A DNA stretch of 64,000 bases from positions 1 to 64,000 of the forward strand of contig JAJFLB010000023.1 in assembly GCA_021772915.1 (NCBI GenBank). The letters are read 5' to 3'. Positions 53,710 through 62,427 of this stretch are shown in pieces. Made by a program: the position numbers and the translations under genes. Under the pieces are notes generated by a model. That model worked only from the letters and a program-made list of their open reading frames with translations. It searched no databases and was not told the origin of the DNA. Within the stretch, counting starts at the first letter, position 1, and every line of letters starts with the position of its first letter. Origin of the DNA: Gammaproteobacteria bacterium. GTDB taxonomy: Bacteria; Pseudomonadota; Gammaproteobacteria; Xanthomonadales; SZUA-36.

Positions 53710-55407
53710 TCACAGCCCACTGTGCTCCAGCGGACGTTCACGATGCATCAATATCCATTCCGCATGTTCTTCCAGAGCGGCGTTCCCCAGCGCCCTGAGC
53801 ACCCTGCGGTGGAATTCAATATCTTCTGAACCATCCAGTAATCGTTTTGCGTTGGCAAACACACCCCGCATGAAACGGTACTGCTTGATCAATTCCTTTT
53901 CCGCCTTTTTGTGCGAGTATGCATCCCGAACACCTGCAATCAAGGGCAGGATACCCATCAGCACCAGAAGAATGGTCCGCCGGTCATCTGCAATGTCAGC
54001 ACCCACAACCGCCAACGTGGCTGCGATGAGAACACCTCCCCACAGGGCAAGTCTCCCCAAATGCGTTGTGCGGCGGTACATGGCTGCTTTTTCCTCACCT
54101 TTTTTGCGGTAGTAAACCAACTGTCCGGAGTTCCCCGTGTCATTTCCGATCCATTGCTCAACCACCCATTCCAGCCAGGCCTGAGGCGGCATCCTGTCAC
54201 GGCTACGCAGCAGGCTGGCATTCCTCATCACGTGTCTGATCCAACCCAGATCCACGTCTTGCTTTTGCAGAAAATTGTCGTAGGCGAACTCAGCAGCATG
54301 CGCATCAATCACGCCCGCAAGATTCCAATAGAGCTGCACACGCAAGCCTTCTGCCAGAGCCCGGTAATCAAGGTATTTTCGATGCCAGTGCCGCCGCTCA
54401 CCCACTTTGAATAGCACGAATCCCGCTATGAAAGCCGACAGGAAGAATATGACCAGGAAATCCAGGCCATCATATTCCGAATACAAGATAAAGATTAAAC
54501 CCACCAGGACTGCAATACTGTGGGTGGCAACCAGGCCAGCAGACACTCTTTTCTGAAAACGCATGGCCAACCAGTCCGCCACCCGGAACTGGTGGCTTAT
54601 GGCGTCGAGACCGACCGGCAACTCAAGGTCAGGACTGTCCCCCAGCAGATCAAACCCCTCTTGTTCAATGCGTGCCAGGTAACGCGCCTTGTCCCCGCCA
54701 AAATCCTCCAGGCGGTGCAGCATTGCCTGGTAATCAGGCGGCATTTGATCGCCGGATTCACTACCAAAGTGTGCCGTCACCCACCTGACCTGCAGAGGTT
54801 GCAGGTCGTGCGGCGGGGCTCCGTCAGGTCGATCCCTGGAACACACGATGTGGTAGGCCAGGTCATTTTCATTATCAGCCAGCAGATTGGGTGATTCTTC
54901 AGAGACGGAGAACCCTGGCATCACGGCCGTCAGGTGGTAGGTAACGACCCCCGCTGTGCCCCCGGTTTCACCCTCTTCCTTACCGTCCCACAGCGCCAAC
55001 AATACCTGGCTGTGGTTGGAAATAAATACCCCCAGACGGGCATAGTGCCGCCCACGCGTCAGGTCCGAAGGAGGCAACTCTGATACCTCCGGGCTGACTG
55101 GCAGATTAATTACCCGGGCCAGTTTTAACCTTGACCTGAATTCCTCAACGGCTGCCGGCGATGAAAAATCCCGTTCGTAGTCACTTTGTGGCATCGGCAA
55201 CGGCGCGATCAGTGAGATGTCCATTTCCAGTGCGACATCTGCCACCAGTCGATCGCTGCCTTCGGCCAGCGGCGTGATTACCTGTAAGTCGAGACCAGGG
55301 AAATCACGTTTGAGCCCCAGGAAGAAGTCACGCACCATTACTTTGAGCGCAGGGATTTCGTCATCCACCAGATCACGGTGGCCGGTGACACCGATGGTCA
55401 GGTGCAT
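53710..55407 (-). CDS. SLOG-domain protein fused to two 2TM (SLATT-like) modules
   Basis: This is a 565-residue protein. Residues 1-215 form a SLOG/DprA-like Rossmann domain: IGVTGHRDL (6-13), VITPLAEGSDRLVA (44-56), QVLLALWDGKEEGETGGTAG (134-153). SLOG domains bind nucleotide-derived ligands. Two transmembrane pairs follow, 289-309/315-336 and 452-470/476-494, each trailed by an amphipathic region (YRALAEGLRVQLYWNLAG; ALGNAALEEHAEWILMHRER). The last motif fits SLATT domains, 2TM effectors thought to open membranes when a partner domain senses a signal. It lies 18 bases downstream of a small exported protein and in one operon with a TIR protein. Function is inferred: a ligand-gated membrane effector. 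Confidence 0.78.
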   Translation of the reverse strand: MHLTIGVTGHRDLVDDEIPALKVMVRDFFLGLKRDFPGLDLQVITPLAEGSDRLVADVALEMDISLIAPLPMPQSDYERDFSSPAAVEEFRSRLKLARVINLPVSPEVSELPPSDLTRGRHYARLGVFISNHSQVLLALWDGKEEGETGGTAGVVTYHLTAVMPGFSVSEESPNLLADNENDLAYHIVCSRDRPDGAPPHDLQPLQVRWVTAHFGSESGDQMPPDYQAMLHRLEDFGGDKARYLARIEQEGFDLLGDSPDLELPVGLDAISHQFRVADWLAMRFQKRVSAGLVATHSIAVLVGLIFILYSEYDGLDFLVIFFLSAFIAGFVLFKVGERRHWHRKYLDYRALAEGLRVQLYWNLAGVIDAHAAEFAYDNFLQKQDVDLGWIRHVMRNASLLRSRDRMPPQAWLEWVVEQWIGNDTGNSGQLVYYRKKGEEKAAMYRRTTHLGRLALWGGVLIAATLAVVGADIADDRRTILLVLMGILPLIAGVRDAYSHKKAEKELIKQYRFMRGVFANAKRLLDGSEDIEFHRRVLRALGNAALEEHAEWILMHRERPLEHSGL

Positions 55408-55425
55408 GGTGGTGCGATACCCCGG

Positions 55426-56031
55426 CTAATTGGTGCCCCCGGTACCACCATTTACGATACGTGGATCCGACATGATGGGGCCGGCCAAAGTTGTATTGCC
55501 TTGCATACAATAGGCCTCGACTTTGTACCAGATTTCATAACCATTTCGTGATTGGTTGGCATCACTGATTTTAATCTTACCGCCTTTACTTTTGCTTGTG
55601 CTCTTGGGCGTCAGGCGACCAGTTCCATTATCCGCCACATCAAAGTCAGCCTTTACCTCAGCGTCCAGATTACCCCAACCATTGGCTGCGGGTTTCCCGG
55701 TGCTGTCCTTACCACCGAGATAGACATTTCTCAGCACCCACTTACCTGCGTTATTGGCACCACACGCGACAACATCGTCCATGTTAAATGTGAACGTGGC
55801 CTTTTTGCCCGCTTTGACTTTCAAACAGCCTCTGAACGCTTTCGAAGATGAGCATTTTTTGGAACTCGGCTGGTCATTATTGACGTTGAGTTCCGTCCCG
55901 CCGGCAGCGACTTCCAACTCTACCGTATACTTGACTGGGGCCGCGTTCACTTCAAAAGCCAGTAGCAGAGGCAATGCCAGCCACATCGTCAAGCATACCC
56001 ATATGTTTCTTGGTTTTGTTTTCGTTCTCAT
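55426..56031 (-). CDS. Small exported protein within the TIR/SLOG operon
   Basis: The 201-residue protein starts with a signal peptide (residues 1-30, cut after VNA). An AGGAG site precedes the ATG. The mature protein appears beta-rich with two or three Cys pairs (SKKCSSSKAFRGCLKVK, VVACGANNAG, VEAYCMQGN) and has a DUF-like strand pattern (YTVELEVAAGGTELNV, TFTFNMDDV). I do not recognise a family. Gaps to the neighbours are 36 and 18 bases, so it belongs to the same transcript. A secreted part in a TIR/SLOG operon is unusual. Confidence 0.7.
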   Translation of the reverse strand: MRTKTKPRNIWVCLTMWLALPLLLAFEVNAAPVKYTVELEVAAGGTELNVNNDQPSSKKCSSSKAFRGCLKVKAGKKATFTFNMDDVVACGANNAGKWVLRNVYLGGKDSTGKPAANGWGNLDAEVKADFDVADNGTGRLTPKSTSKSKGGKIKISDANQSRNGYEIWYKVEAYCMQGNTTLAGPIMSDPRIVNGGTGGTN

Positions 56032-56067
56032 CAGTTCTCGCTCCTGTTTAATGGTAGGACAATTGTT

Positions 56068-58176
56068 CTAACGCCCTGACGAAAGAGAAGACTGCCCGTA
56101 CTTCTCATCGCAATAAAGATTCTCCGTGCACACACGTATAAAGTCTGACCCCCGGTAACCCCTTTCTGACAGGTAAGACACTAATTCACCCGCCCGCTCT
56201 TTATCACCCAACATGATTGCCTTTCTCACTGCCCTGCTTGCGTCAACACATGCCCGGGTCCTCCCATCCTCAACACCATAATCCGGCAGCAATGCCAGGA
56301 TGCTTTCCGGTGGCAGTTCTTTTTTCGCCTCCCAATATTGATAGGCAGCCAGTGTGAGTATGTTTCCCACTTCCCGGTTATTTGGCGACTTGTGCAATAC
56401 GACGGTGAGGTGATCAATACTCGTTTGGAGTAGCCTCTCGGCAAGCGCCAAATCTCCTCTTTCTTTTGCCAGCCCGGCACGATCCAGCAGATAAGTTGCA
56501 TAGACCTTCACGGTATGAAAATCATCCAGACCACTGCCCCGCAACAGCCGCTGCCAATCCTCCTCAAGGGACCCTGATGCCACCCACGCATCATCAAGGC
56601 GACCGGACCGCGCGTCCAGCCGGATTATGGGTAGCTTGCGCTCAACGAGCAACCGTCTCGTCATCTTTGCGCCTGGGTTCTGTATTGAGGCCGCCGTAAT
56701 CAATTCCAATGCCCTCTCAAGATCCAAAATCGCCTGCCCATCAGCCCCCAACTGCATCTGGACATACGCCCTGCCGGTCAGGGCATAGGCAAGGTCCATC
56801 TTTCTCCGTGGGTTCTCGCTGTCAGTCGCCAACAGGTCAGCCTCAAGGGTTACGCCTGTCTGGCGTGATTGCCACGCGCCTTTCAGGTCACATATACCAA
56901 GCTGGGCATCTGCAAGGTTGGCATGCGATTGCCCAAGTTCTGAAAGGTAATAGGGGTTATTCGGATCCAGCACCAACGCGATCTGATTGTATTCCAGGGC
57001 AGACTGCATAAACTGCATGGCACGCTCCGGATTGATAACATCACGCCCTTTTTGAACCATCCCGAGGTTGGTCAGAGCATACGCCATTTCCAAAACCCAC
57101 TCGGCATTATCGGGTTGCTGCACTATCAGACGACGGGTTATTTCGGCGTACGCCATGAAGGCCTCTTCAGCGGACGCCAGTTGCCCCATGGTCACGTAAA
57201 CCTGACCAATCCAGAATTCCGCCTGTCCCAGTTCAAAGAACACTGAGCGGTCCCCCCGGTCTTGTTGGTAGCCCGCCGCCAGGAGCGCCCAGGATTGTGC
57301 AAACACTTCCATGGCCGCATCCAGGTTGCTTTTTTGCCAGAGTGCGATACCCAGGTCACGGGATTCCATCGCGGAACTCACAAGTGCATCCTTGGTCGTG
57401 CCTGACTCGCCCATCAGGGCCGCCAACGCCTGATTATCCCATTCCTCCAGACGTCCCAGATCTTCAGGATCGTTTTCCATCTGCAGCATGCTGCGTAGTT
57501 CGTTGAGCTTGTAGGACACTAACAGTTCACCCGAGTCCCGCCGCTGCTGCGCTGCAATACGCGCGCTGACGGCCGAAATTAACACCGCCGCAATTGCAAT
57601 TGATGCCACCGCGGCCACGGCCCAAATTTTCTGACGTTTCTTCAGATCCCTGCGTTGCAACCGATCTAGCGGCAGACCAAGCATGCCGGCAATCAGTTTC
57701 AACCTCGCAAGGTGTTTACCATCCGCCCATTTGCGTGCATCGGCTGCCAGTGGCTCATCTAAGCCTGCTTCCGACAAAGCCGCCGGGAAACAGGCGGAAG
57801 CTGAGTCAGGATCAATAGGATCACCATCGACGATGACGCAAAATATTCGATCCTGTCGACCCAGACTTACAAATTCACGAATTTCTTTGTTCACCCACAC
57901 CGAGGCAGCGGCGTTCGGCGAGCACACCACAATGAGATTTTCGGACTCAAGCAATGCTTTTTTGACGGTACTACTGAGATCAACAGCAGATGACAGGTCG
58001 TCGCGATCCCGGAATACGGGTTTAATTCGGCCGGGGACTTCACCGGCACTGGTTTTGATGCCGACCAGCTTTCGCGGCACACGGTATGCTTCAATTGCCC
58101 TGTGCAACCATTTGGCCCAACCCGCATCACGATGGTTGTAGCTGATATACGCTTTGTAGTTGTATTTACTAGCCAC
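56068..58176 (-). CDS. TIR-TM-TPR protein
   Basis: This is a 702-residue protein from GTG 58176. Residues 5-130 form a TIR domain: YKAYISYNHRDAGWAKWLHR, the PVFRDRDDLSS box, ENLIVVCSPNAAASVWVNKE with Glu98 in the position of the catalytic NADase glutamate, then FCVIVDGDP. A membrane helix (about 183-203) follows, and residues 260-700 are degenerate TPR-like helix pairs (LGQAEFWIGQVYVTMGQLASAEEAF, ELGQSHANLADAQLGICDL, LAYALTGRAYVQMQLGADGQAILDLERAL written here in parts). If the single helix sets topology, TIR is inside and TPR outside. TIR enzymes make NAD-derived signals or deplete NAD. It is first in the operon. Confidence 0.85.
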   Translation of the reverse strand: MASKYNYKAYISYNHRDAGWAKWLHRAIEAYRVPRKLVGIKTSAGEVPGRIKPVFRDRDDLSSAVDLSSTVKKALLESENLIVVCSPNAAASVWVNKEIREFVSLGRQDRIFCVIVDGDPIDPDSASACFPAALSEAGLDEPLAADARKWADGKHLARLKLIAGMLGLPLDRLQRRDLKKRQKIWAVAAVASIAIAAVLISAVSARIAAQQRRDSGELLVSYKLNELRSMLQMENDPEDLGRLEEWDNQALAALMGESGTTKDALVSSAMESRDLGIALWQKSNLDAAMEVFAQSWALLAAGYQQDRGDRSVFFELGQAEFWIGQVYVTMGQLASAEEAFMAYAEITRRLIVQQPDNAEWVLEMAYALTNLGMVQKGRDVINPERAMQFMQSALEYNQIALVLDPNNPYYLSELGQSHANLADAQLGICDLKGAWQSRQTGVTLEADLLATDSENPRRKMDLAYALTGRAYVQMQLGADGQAILDLERALELITAASIQNPGAKMTRRLLVERKLPIIRLDARSGRLDDAWVASGSLEEDWQRLLRGSGLDDFHTVKVYATYLLDRAGLAKERGDLALAERLLQTSIDHLTVVLHKSPNNREVGNILTLAAYQYWEAKKELPPESILALLPDYGVEDGRTRACVDASRAVRKAIMLGDKERAGELVSYLSERGYRGSDFIRVCTENLYCDEKYGQSSLSSGR

Positions 58177-58476
58177 TTAATTACGTTGCTCAGACCCCAG
58201 CACGATTTACTCTGAATTCAATGCACATCGCCATATTCCTTCCAACCATCAGCCTATTGCAGCCCGTGCTGCACCTCGTTACTGGCTAACTTCAATTTGA
58301 GTATAGTTGGTCACTAGATTTTTGCTTGACCAAATCGACTTTTTAGCTGGTAAGGAACCGGCACTCAATACCGCCTGCATGCATCAGGTTTTTGTCGTCC
58401 TGCCTCATTACTCATCGGTGTTTGTTGTTAATGGATACTTTTTGGCAAAAAAATCTTGGCAATAGACCGCTGCGGC

Positions 58477-58574
58477 GGTGCCTTATCTCCCTCCAGGACC
58501 CGCCGTGAACCCGTCCTTGGGGGCTTGGATGAAACCTCCGTGTTTCATACAGTCCTGAAGGGAGATAAGGCACC
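58477..58574. repeat. Short inverted-repeat element (98 bp)
   Basis: GGTGCCTTATCTCCCTCCAG (23 bases in all, 58477-58499) recurs inverted at 58552-58574 with one mismatch. The middle contains a second hairpin, ATGAAAC/GTTTCAT (58529-58548). The whole could fold into a cruciform or act as a miniature element. No coding. Confidence 0.72.
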
Positions 58575-58685
58575 CCCACTGCTACCTCATTGGTGTGCGG
58601 ACTGCAGGCTTTTTAAAGGTAAATAGAAGGACGGTCGTGATGCCTAAGCTGTGTTGGGTATTTGCTTCTCCGACCGTGAGTTTCA

Positions 58686-58731
58686 GGGAGAAGGTGAGGC
58701 CGGGAACCGGCCTAGAAACCAGCCTGGGCCA
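58686..58731 (+). repeat. Dispersed copy of the repeat found at 53.5 kb
   Basis: GGGAGAAGGTGAGGCCGGGA through AACCAGCCTGGGCC matches, inverted, the inner part of the 53404-53659 element (reverse strand of about 53480-53527) with only a few substitutions. It proves that this sequence is a dispersed family in the genome, present on both sides of the TIR/SLOG operon. Confidence 0.72.
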
Positions 58732-58761
58732 TGAAACGACCGAGCCCCTTCATCAGCCCTG

Positions 58762-58828
58762 GTAGGAGTGACGACGTAAGTCGTCGCGAACATTTCAGGC
58801 TCACGACGAGCGACCTCGTCGGTCCTAC
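58762..58828. repeat. BIME: head-to-head REP pair
   Basis: GTAGGAGTGACGACGTAAGT (58762, with CGTCGCGAAC returning) faces an inverted unit ending GTCGGTCCTAC at 58828. The two have different stem bases (ACGAC/GTCGT and CGACGAG/CTCGTCG) yet the same GTAG...CTAC heads, matching the REP family at 42-43 kb and 53.3 kb. Confidence 0.8.
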
Positions 58829-58887
58829 GTTGACCCCATCATCGGACCTGCATCGGCTACGTCGTTGGTCAAACGGGTCAGGCGCGT

Positions 58888-61185
58888 CTAATTCCCCTGC
58901 GCCACCGTCTTGGTACCCAATGGTTGTGTGATCCGCACATAGGCATGGTTACCGGGTGTAAACCCAGCCACCTCCGAGTTATGGGCGAAGTTAAACGAGT
59001 CATCATCGGTAAAGGTCAATGTAAACGTACACCAGGGAGCCATGGTGACTTCAGCAGGTTCGAAGTTGGCCCCGAACTTGGTCTTGTTCATGGCATACAG
59101 CATATTGGCGGTAACCGTATTGCCGTTGACCACGGTATTGCCGATATCACTGGTGGTCCAGAACGGATTACCGGCCGCATCAAAGGTATAAAACACCAAC
59201 ACCACCCGGCCATCACTGAGCCATTGCACAAAGATACCTTCGCCGGAACGACCCAGGGCAAAGAAGGCACCACTACGCTGCGCATTGGCACCCTTGGTGC
59301 CATCGCAGTTGACCACAAAGGTCAAACGGTTGGCATCGTTCAGCAGATGCTCGAGACCAGAGTCACTGCGGGCCGTGAAGTTAAGCCGTCCGGGGTTAGC
59401 GGTCCCATCACACTCTGGAAAGACCATGGACATACCACCGACGGTGGTGCGTACGATACTGGCCTCATCAAAACCGGCCCCAAACACGCCACCTGTTACC
59501 CTTTGCATTTCATCGATGACAATGGAATTACCCACTACTCTACCCAGACCCATAAACCAGGCCAGGCTCGTGCCATCAAGGCTATAGGTGTAGAAGGAGA
59601 TAATCGCCTGGCCATTGGCGAGGATTTCCACAAAGGAGCCTTCACCACCACGGCCGGTGGCCGCGTAGGCGGATGTTTGGGGGGCACCAATGTCCGGGCC
59701 TCCCTGGATTTCTACCAGAAACCGGTCGCAGGCAAAGATACCATCGAGATCAAAGTCCTGGGGTCGGCCGAGACCGTTGAAGTCCTTATAACTACAGGGC
59801 AATATGTTATTCACAAAGTCCACCGGACCGGACTCTATCAGTGGACTGCCTGGTTGCGGTTGCGGGATACCATCGGCATCCACCACCACCATCGGGTCGG
59901 TGTTGGTTAGATCAGTGGCGTGGTTTAAGCCGCAACTGTCATCTTCTGCGGTATTGTATCCACTGGAATTGATCATATCGCCGCCAAACGAAAATGAGCA
60001 GGCCGCGTTAGGATTCTGTTTATCATCCGCTTGCACCGAGGAATTGTTGGCTTGAACCACGGCCATGTTCAGTGAGATAGCTGTATTGCTAAGATCAAGG
60101 GTGCCTTCTGTAACGGTCACAGCCTGCTCGCCAGCCTCTATATAGAGGTTTTTCGCCGTCAGTGCACCCCGGGTCGTGCGCAGCGTCCGTATGCTTGAGT
60201 CGGGGCTGGACAAGACACTGTTTTGCAACATCCCGCCGGGTCCCGTGTCGCGTAAAATAGCTGCGGAAGAGCCACTGCCAACGGTATGTATATGAGAGCC
60301 GTCGACAAAAACCCGTGCCGGGCTGGTGACGGAATCATTCCCGTCAACAAACAAGGCCGTAGAGTCACTGTGTAGTCTGCTGTCGACCACCGCAACATCG
60401 TAATCGGTGAGTAACTGCTCGGCTTGATTAATACGTCGCAGCAACTCTGCCTTGATAGCCGCATCAAAACCTGCAGCTTTGATGCCGTCGCGTTGCCCCT
60501 CAAAATCGACCGGCTGATTGTTTTCCCCTACGCCCATGACACTTACACAGAAGCTGCCGCAGTCCAGTTCAGAACTAAACACGACGACACGTGAGCCCTC
60601 GGCCTCAATACATTTTCCTGCACAATCCGCGTTGATGCCGCCGATGATTACTGTTGAGTCGGTTGCATTGATGATTGAACCGAAACCCTGAATCGCTGGG
60701 ATGGTGCGGTCGCCAAACGCTAATGGCGAATTGGGTTGTACAAGTGTCTTCTTAGAAAAATCACCACCAATACCTTCAAAAAAACCTTGCAAAAACAAAG
60801 AGCCGCCAAGATCTTTGGAATCCACTCGCATAAACGTAATGTTTGTTGGTGTCAACTTCTCGTTGTTCCAGGTGATAGACGCTCCATCGAAAAGGAGTAT
60901 AAAGTCATCTTTATCTGGCCTATCAACGAGTTCAGGCAAGGGAGAGCCCGAACCCGGTTTGAACTCAGTAGTGAATGAAATGTCTTTAACAATATGGATC
61001 TTGAAATCGGTGTTGGGGTTCGCATTTAAAGCAATGAACGCCTCTTTGAGTTCTTCAGCTGTTTCAACTACTAGTGTCACATTTCCCAAGGCTGGAATGG
61101 CAAACAACAGAAAAATAACGACAAGCCCAATCACATTGCAACTTGCTACGCTGCCCGCTCTGGAAGGGTTGGCCTGGATGTGCAT
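58888..61185 (-). CDS. Secreted right-handed beta-helix protein with duplicated C-terminal module
   Basis: The 765-residue protein has a signal peptide (about residues 15-34, cut after ALG). Residues 40-480 read like a parallel beta-helix of the choice-of-anchor type (short strands and Asn/Asp/Gly turns; RVVVFSSELDCGSFC, ILRDTGPGGMLQNSVLSSPD, GPDIGAPQTSA closing the coil). Two copies of a 120-residue module follow (about 520-635 and 645-760), each with RGGEGSFVEIL/RSGEGIFVQWL, an aromatic strand (SFYTYSLDG/VFYTFDAAG), W, and a Cys in a conserved place. Such proteins are surface or secreted; function unknown. The 328-codon antisense frame at 58924-59910 is a shadow. Confidence 0.8.
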   Translation of the reverse strand: MHIQANPSRAGSVASCNVIGLVVIFLLFAIPALGNVTLVVETAEELKEAFIALNANPNTDFKIHIVKDISFTTEFKPGSGSPLPELVDRPDKDDFILLFDGASITWNNEKLTPTNITFMRVDSKDLGGSLFLQGFFEGIGGDFSKKTLVQPNSPLAFGDRTIPAIQGFGSIINATDSTVIIGGINADCAGKCIEAEGSRVVVFSSELDCGSFCVSVMGVGENNQPVDFEGQRDGIKAAGFDAAIKAELLRRINQAEQLLTDYDVAVVDSRLHSDSTALFVDGNDSVTSPARVFVDGSHIHTVGSGSSAAILRDTGPGGMLQNSVLSSPDSSIRTLRTTRGALTAKNLYIEAGEQAVTVTEGTLDLSNTAISLNMAVVQANNSSVQADDKQNPNAACSFSFGGDMINSSGYNTAEDDSCGLNHATDLTNTDPMVVVDADGIPQPQPGSPLIESGPVDFVNNILPCSYKDFNGLGRPQDFDLDGIFACDRFLVEIQGGPDIGAPQTSAYAATGRGGEGSFVEILANGQAIISFYTYSLDGTSLAWFMGLGRVVGNSIVIDEMQRVTGGVFGAGFDEASIVRTTVGGMSMVFPECDGTANPGRLNFTARSDSGLEHLLNDANRLTFVVNCDGTKGANAQRSGAFFALGRSGEGIFVQWLSDGRVVLVFYTFDAAGNPFWTTSDIGNTVVNGNTVTANMLYAMNKTKFGANFEPAEVTMAPWCTFTLTFTDDDSFNFAHNSEVAGFTPGNHAYVRITQPLGTKTVAQGN

Positions 61186-61359
61186 GCTTCACTCCTTTGC
61201 GGGTTTTGGATAGTGATATGGGTAACACGATGACTGCGGGGTATTCAATCGAGACGACCGGCATTTGGTAGCTCGCACTCCAACTACCCGGCCGTGTTAA
61301 AAGATAACAAGCTCCACTTTCAGTATAGTTCAGGTTTCAGTAATTGCATGGTGCCGAAA

Positions 61360-62355
61360 CTACCGGGTTCCGTTATCGTGCCGAGAAGCTGACCAGTTAA
61401 CTCGGTTGATAGGCTGGTCGCTTTGAAATGCCGTAATAACCTTTGCCAGTTGATCAACACAGGCCTGCCGGGCCGATCTGCTGGCCCAGGCATTGTGCGG
61501 GGTGATGATCAGGTTGGGGATATCGGGCGCCAGCAGGGGATGATTTGCGGGTGGTGGCTCCTCGCTTAAAGTATCCACCCCGGCCCCGGCAATCTCACCG
61601 GCACGCAGGGCATCGGCAAGATCACTTTCCACAACAATACCTCCACGGGCGGTATTGATCAGAAATGCACCGGGTTTCATCTTTTGTAGGACCCGGCGAT
61701 CAAACAGGGCATTGGTATCGTCGCTCAGGGGGCAATGAATACTGATCACGTCCGCGGCAGTCAGGACATCTTCAAACTTGATGCGGTCCGGTCGCGGTTC
61801 ACAGCCCCGATGCTCTGCTACCAGCACCCCCATATCCAGCGATCTGGCCAGCTGCGCCACCGCCCGGCCTAATACGCCGTAGCCCACAATGCCCAGTTGC
61901 AGCTCTGCAAGTTCCCGAATGGTCTGGTCGTGCAGACTGAATTGATTACCCTTGCCCCACTCCCCCTGCCGGACCCGGTCTGAGTAAAACGGCTGGGCGG
62001 TCGCCAGGTTCAGGATCAGCGTGATCACGTGTTGGGCCACCGACCGGGTCGCGTAATTTCTGACATTGCACACCGCGATTCCAAATTCCTCCGCGGCCTC
62101 AAGATCGACCACGTTGGTACCGGTTGCCGCGACCGCGATCAGTTTAAGCTCGCTTGCCGATTCCAGTGTTGCACGCGAGAGGACACACTTGTTGGTAACC
62201 ACGACATCTGCTCCAACCAAGCGCTCGATGACTTCTTCCGACTCGGTGAATTCATACCACTGCCAGCCTGGCAAAGACCGGTCGAGCGCAGCCGCATCAA
62301 GGTCACCGTTATCCACGGAGCCCAGGTCCAGAAACACACCTTGTGATAATTTCAT
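61360..62355 (-). CDS. D-2-hydroxyacid dehydrogenase (glycerate/hydroxypyruvate type)
   Basis: The 331-residue NAD-dependent enzyme has ATGTNVVDLEAA, the Rossmann fingerprint LGIVGYGVLGRAVAQLA, catalytic Arg in LINTARGGIV, Glu in VDTLSEEPPP and His in ITPHNAWAS. A WGKGNQFSLH insertion and the SLDMGVLVAEHRG segment place it near HprA glycerate dehydrogenase. NAD rather than NADP is suggested by the acidic-type strand end. It is read in the same direction as exbD, with a terminator in between. Substrate assignment is by similarity of motifs only. Confidence 0.88.
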   Translation of the reverse strand: MKLSQGVFLDLGSVDNGDLDAAALDRSLPGWQWYEFTESEEVIERLVGADVVVTNKCVLSRATLESASELKLIAVAATGTNVVDLEAAEEFGIAVCNVRNYATRSVAQHVITLILNLATAQPFYSDRVRQGEWGKGNQFSLHDQTIRELAELQLGIVGYGVLGRAVAQLARSLDMGVLVAEHRGCEPRPDRIKFEDVLTAADVISIHCPLSDDTNALFDRRVLQKMKPGAFLINTARGGIVVESDLADALRAGEIAGAGVDTLSEEPPPANHPLLAPDIPNLIITPHNAWASRSARQACVDQLAKVITAFQSDQPINRVNWSASRHDNGTR

Positions 62356-62383
62356 TTCAGTTTGGTCTCATGATGCCGGTCAC

Positions 62384-62405
62384 AAAAAAAGCCGCGCAGA
62401 GCGGC
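62384..62405 (-). terminator. Intrinsic terminator after exbD/tolR
   Basis: Leftward, GCCGC, a 5-base loop and GCGGC form a stem followed immediately by seven T residues (62390-62384). It is 22 bases beyond the stop of the ExbD/TolR gene and 28 bases before the hydroxyacid dehydrogenase ATG, so it separates the two transcripts. Confidence 0.82.
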
Positions 62406-62427
62406 CTTTCCGGACGTCTGGTAAAAG

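Larger units (their letters stand above)
58177..58887. other. Repeat-rich intergenic region upstream of the TIR operon
   Basis: About 710 bases without a gene lie between the divergent TIR operon and the stop of the beta-helix gene. The first 290 bases (58177-58476) probably hold the TIR operon promoter; no clear pair is visible. The rest contains the inverted-repeat element (58477-58574), a copy of the 53.5-kb repeat (58686-58731), and a BIME (58762-58828). Confidence 0.6.

Noticed and set aside
53710-58176. Canonical Thoeris (thsA/thsB)
   Set aside because: The SLOG protein lacks a sirtuin-type NADase domain and has membrane modules instead; the TIR protein is a TM-TPR fusion and not a small ThsB.
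58924-59910. 328-codon open frame on the + strand
   Set aside because: It is antisense to the beta-helix gene, which has a signal peptide and a clear domain pattern. The antisense product has no such features.
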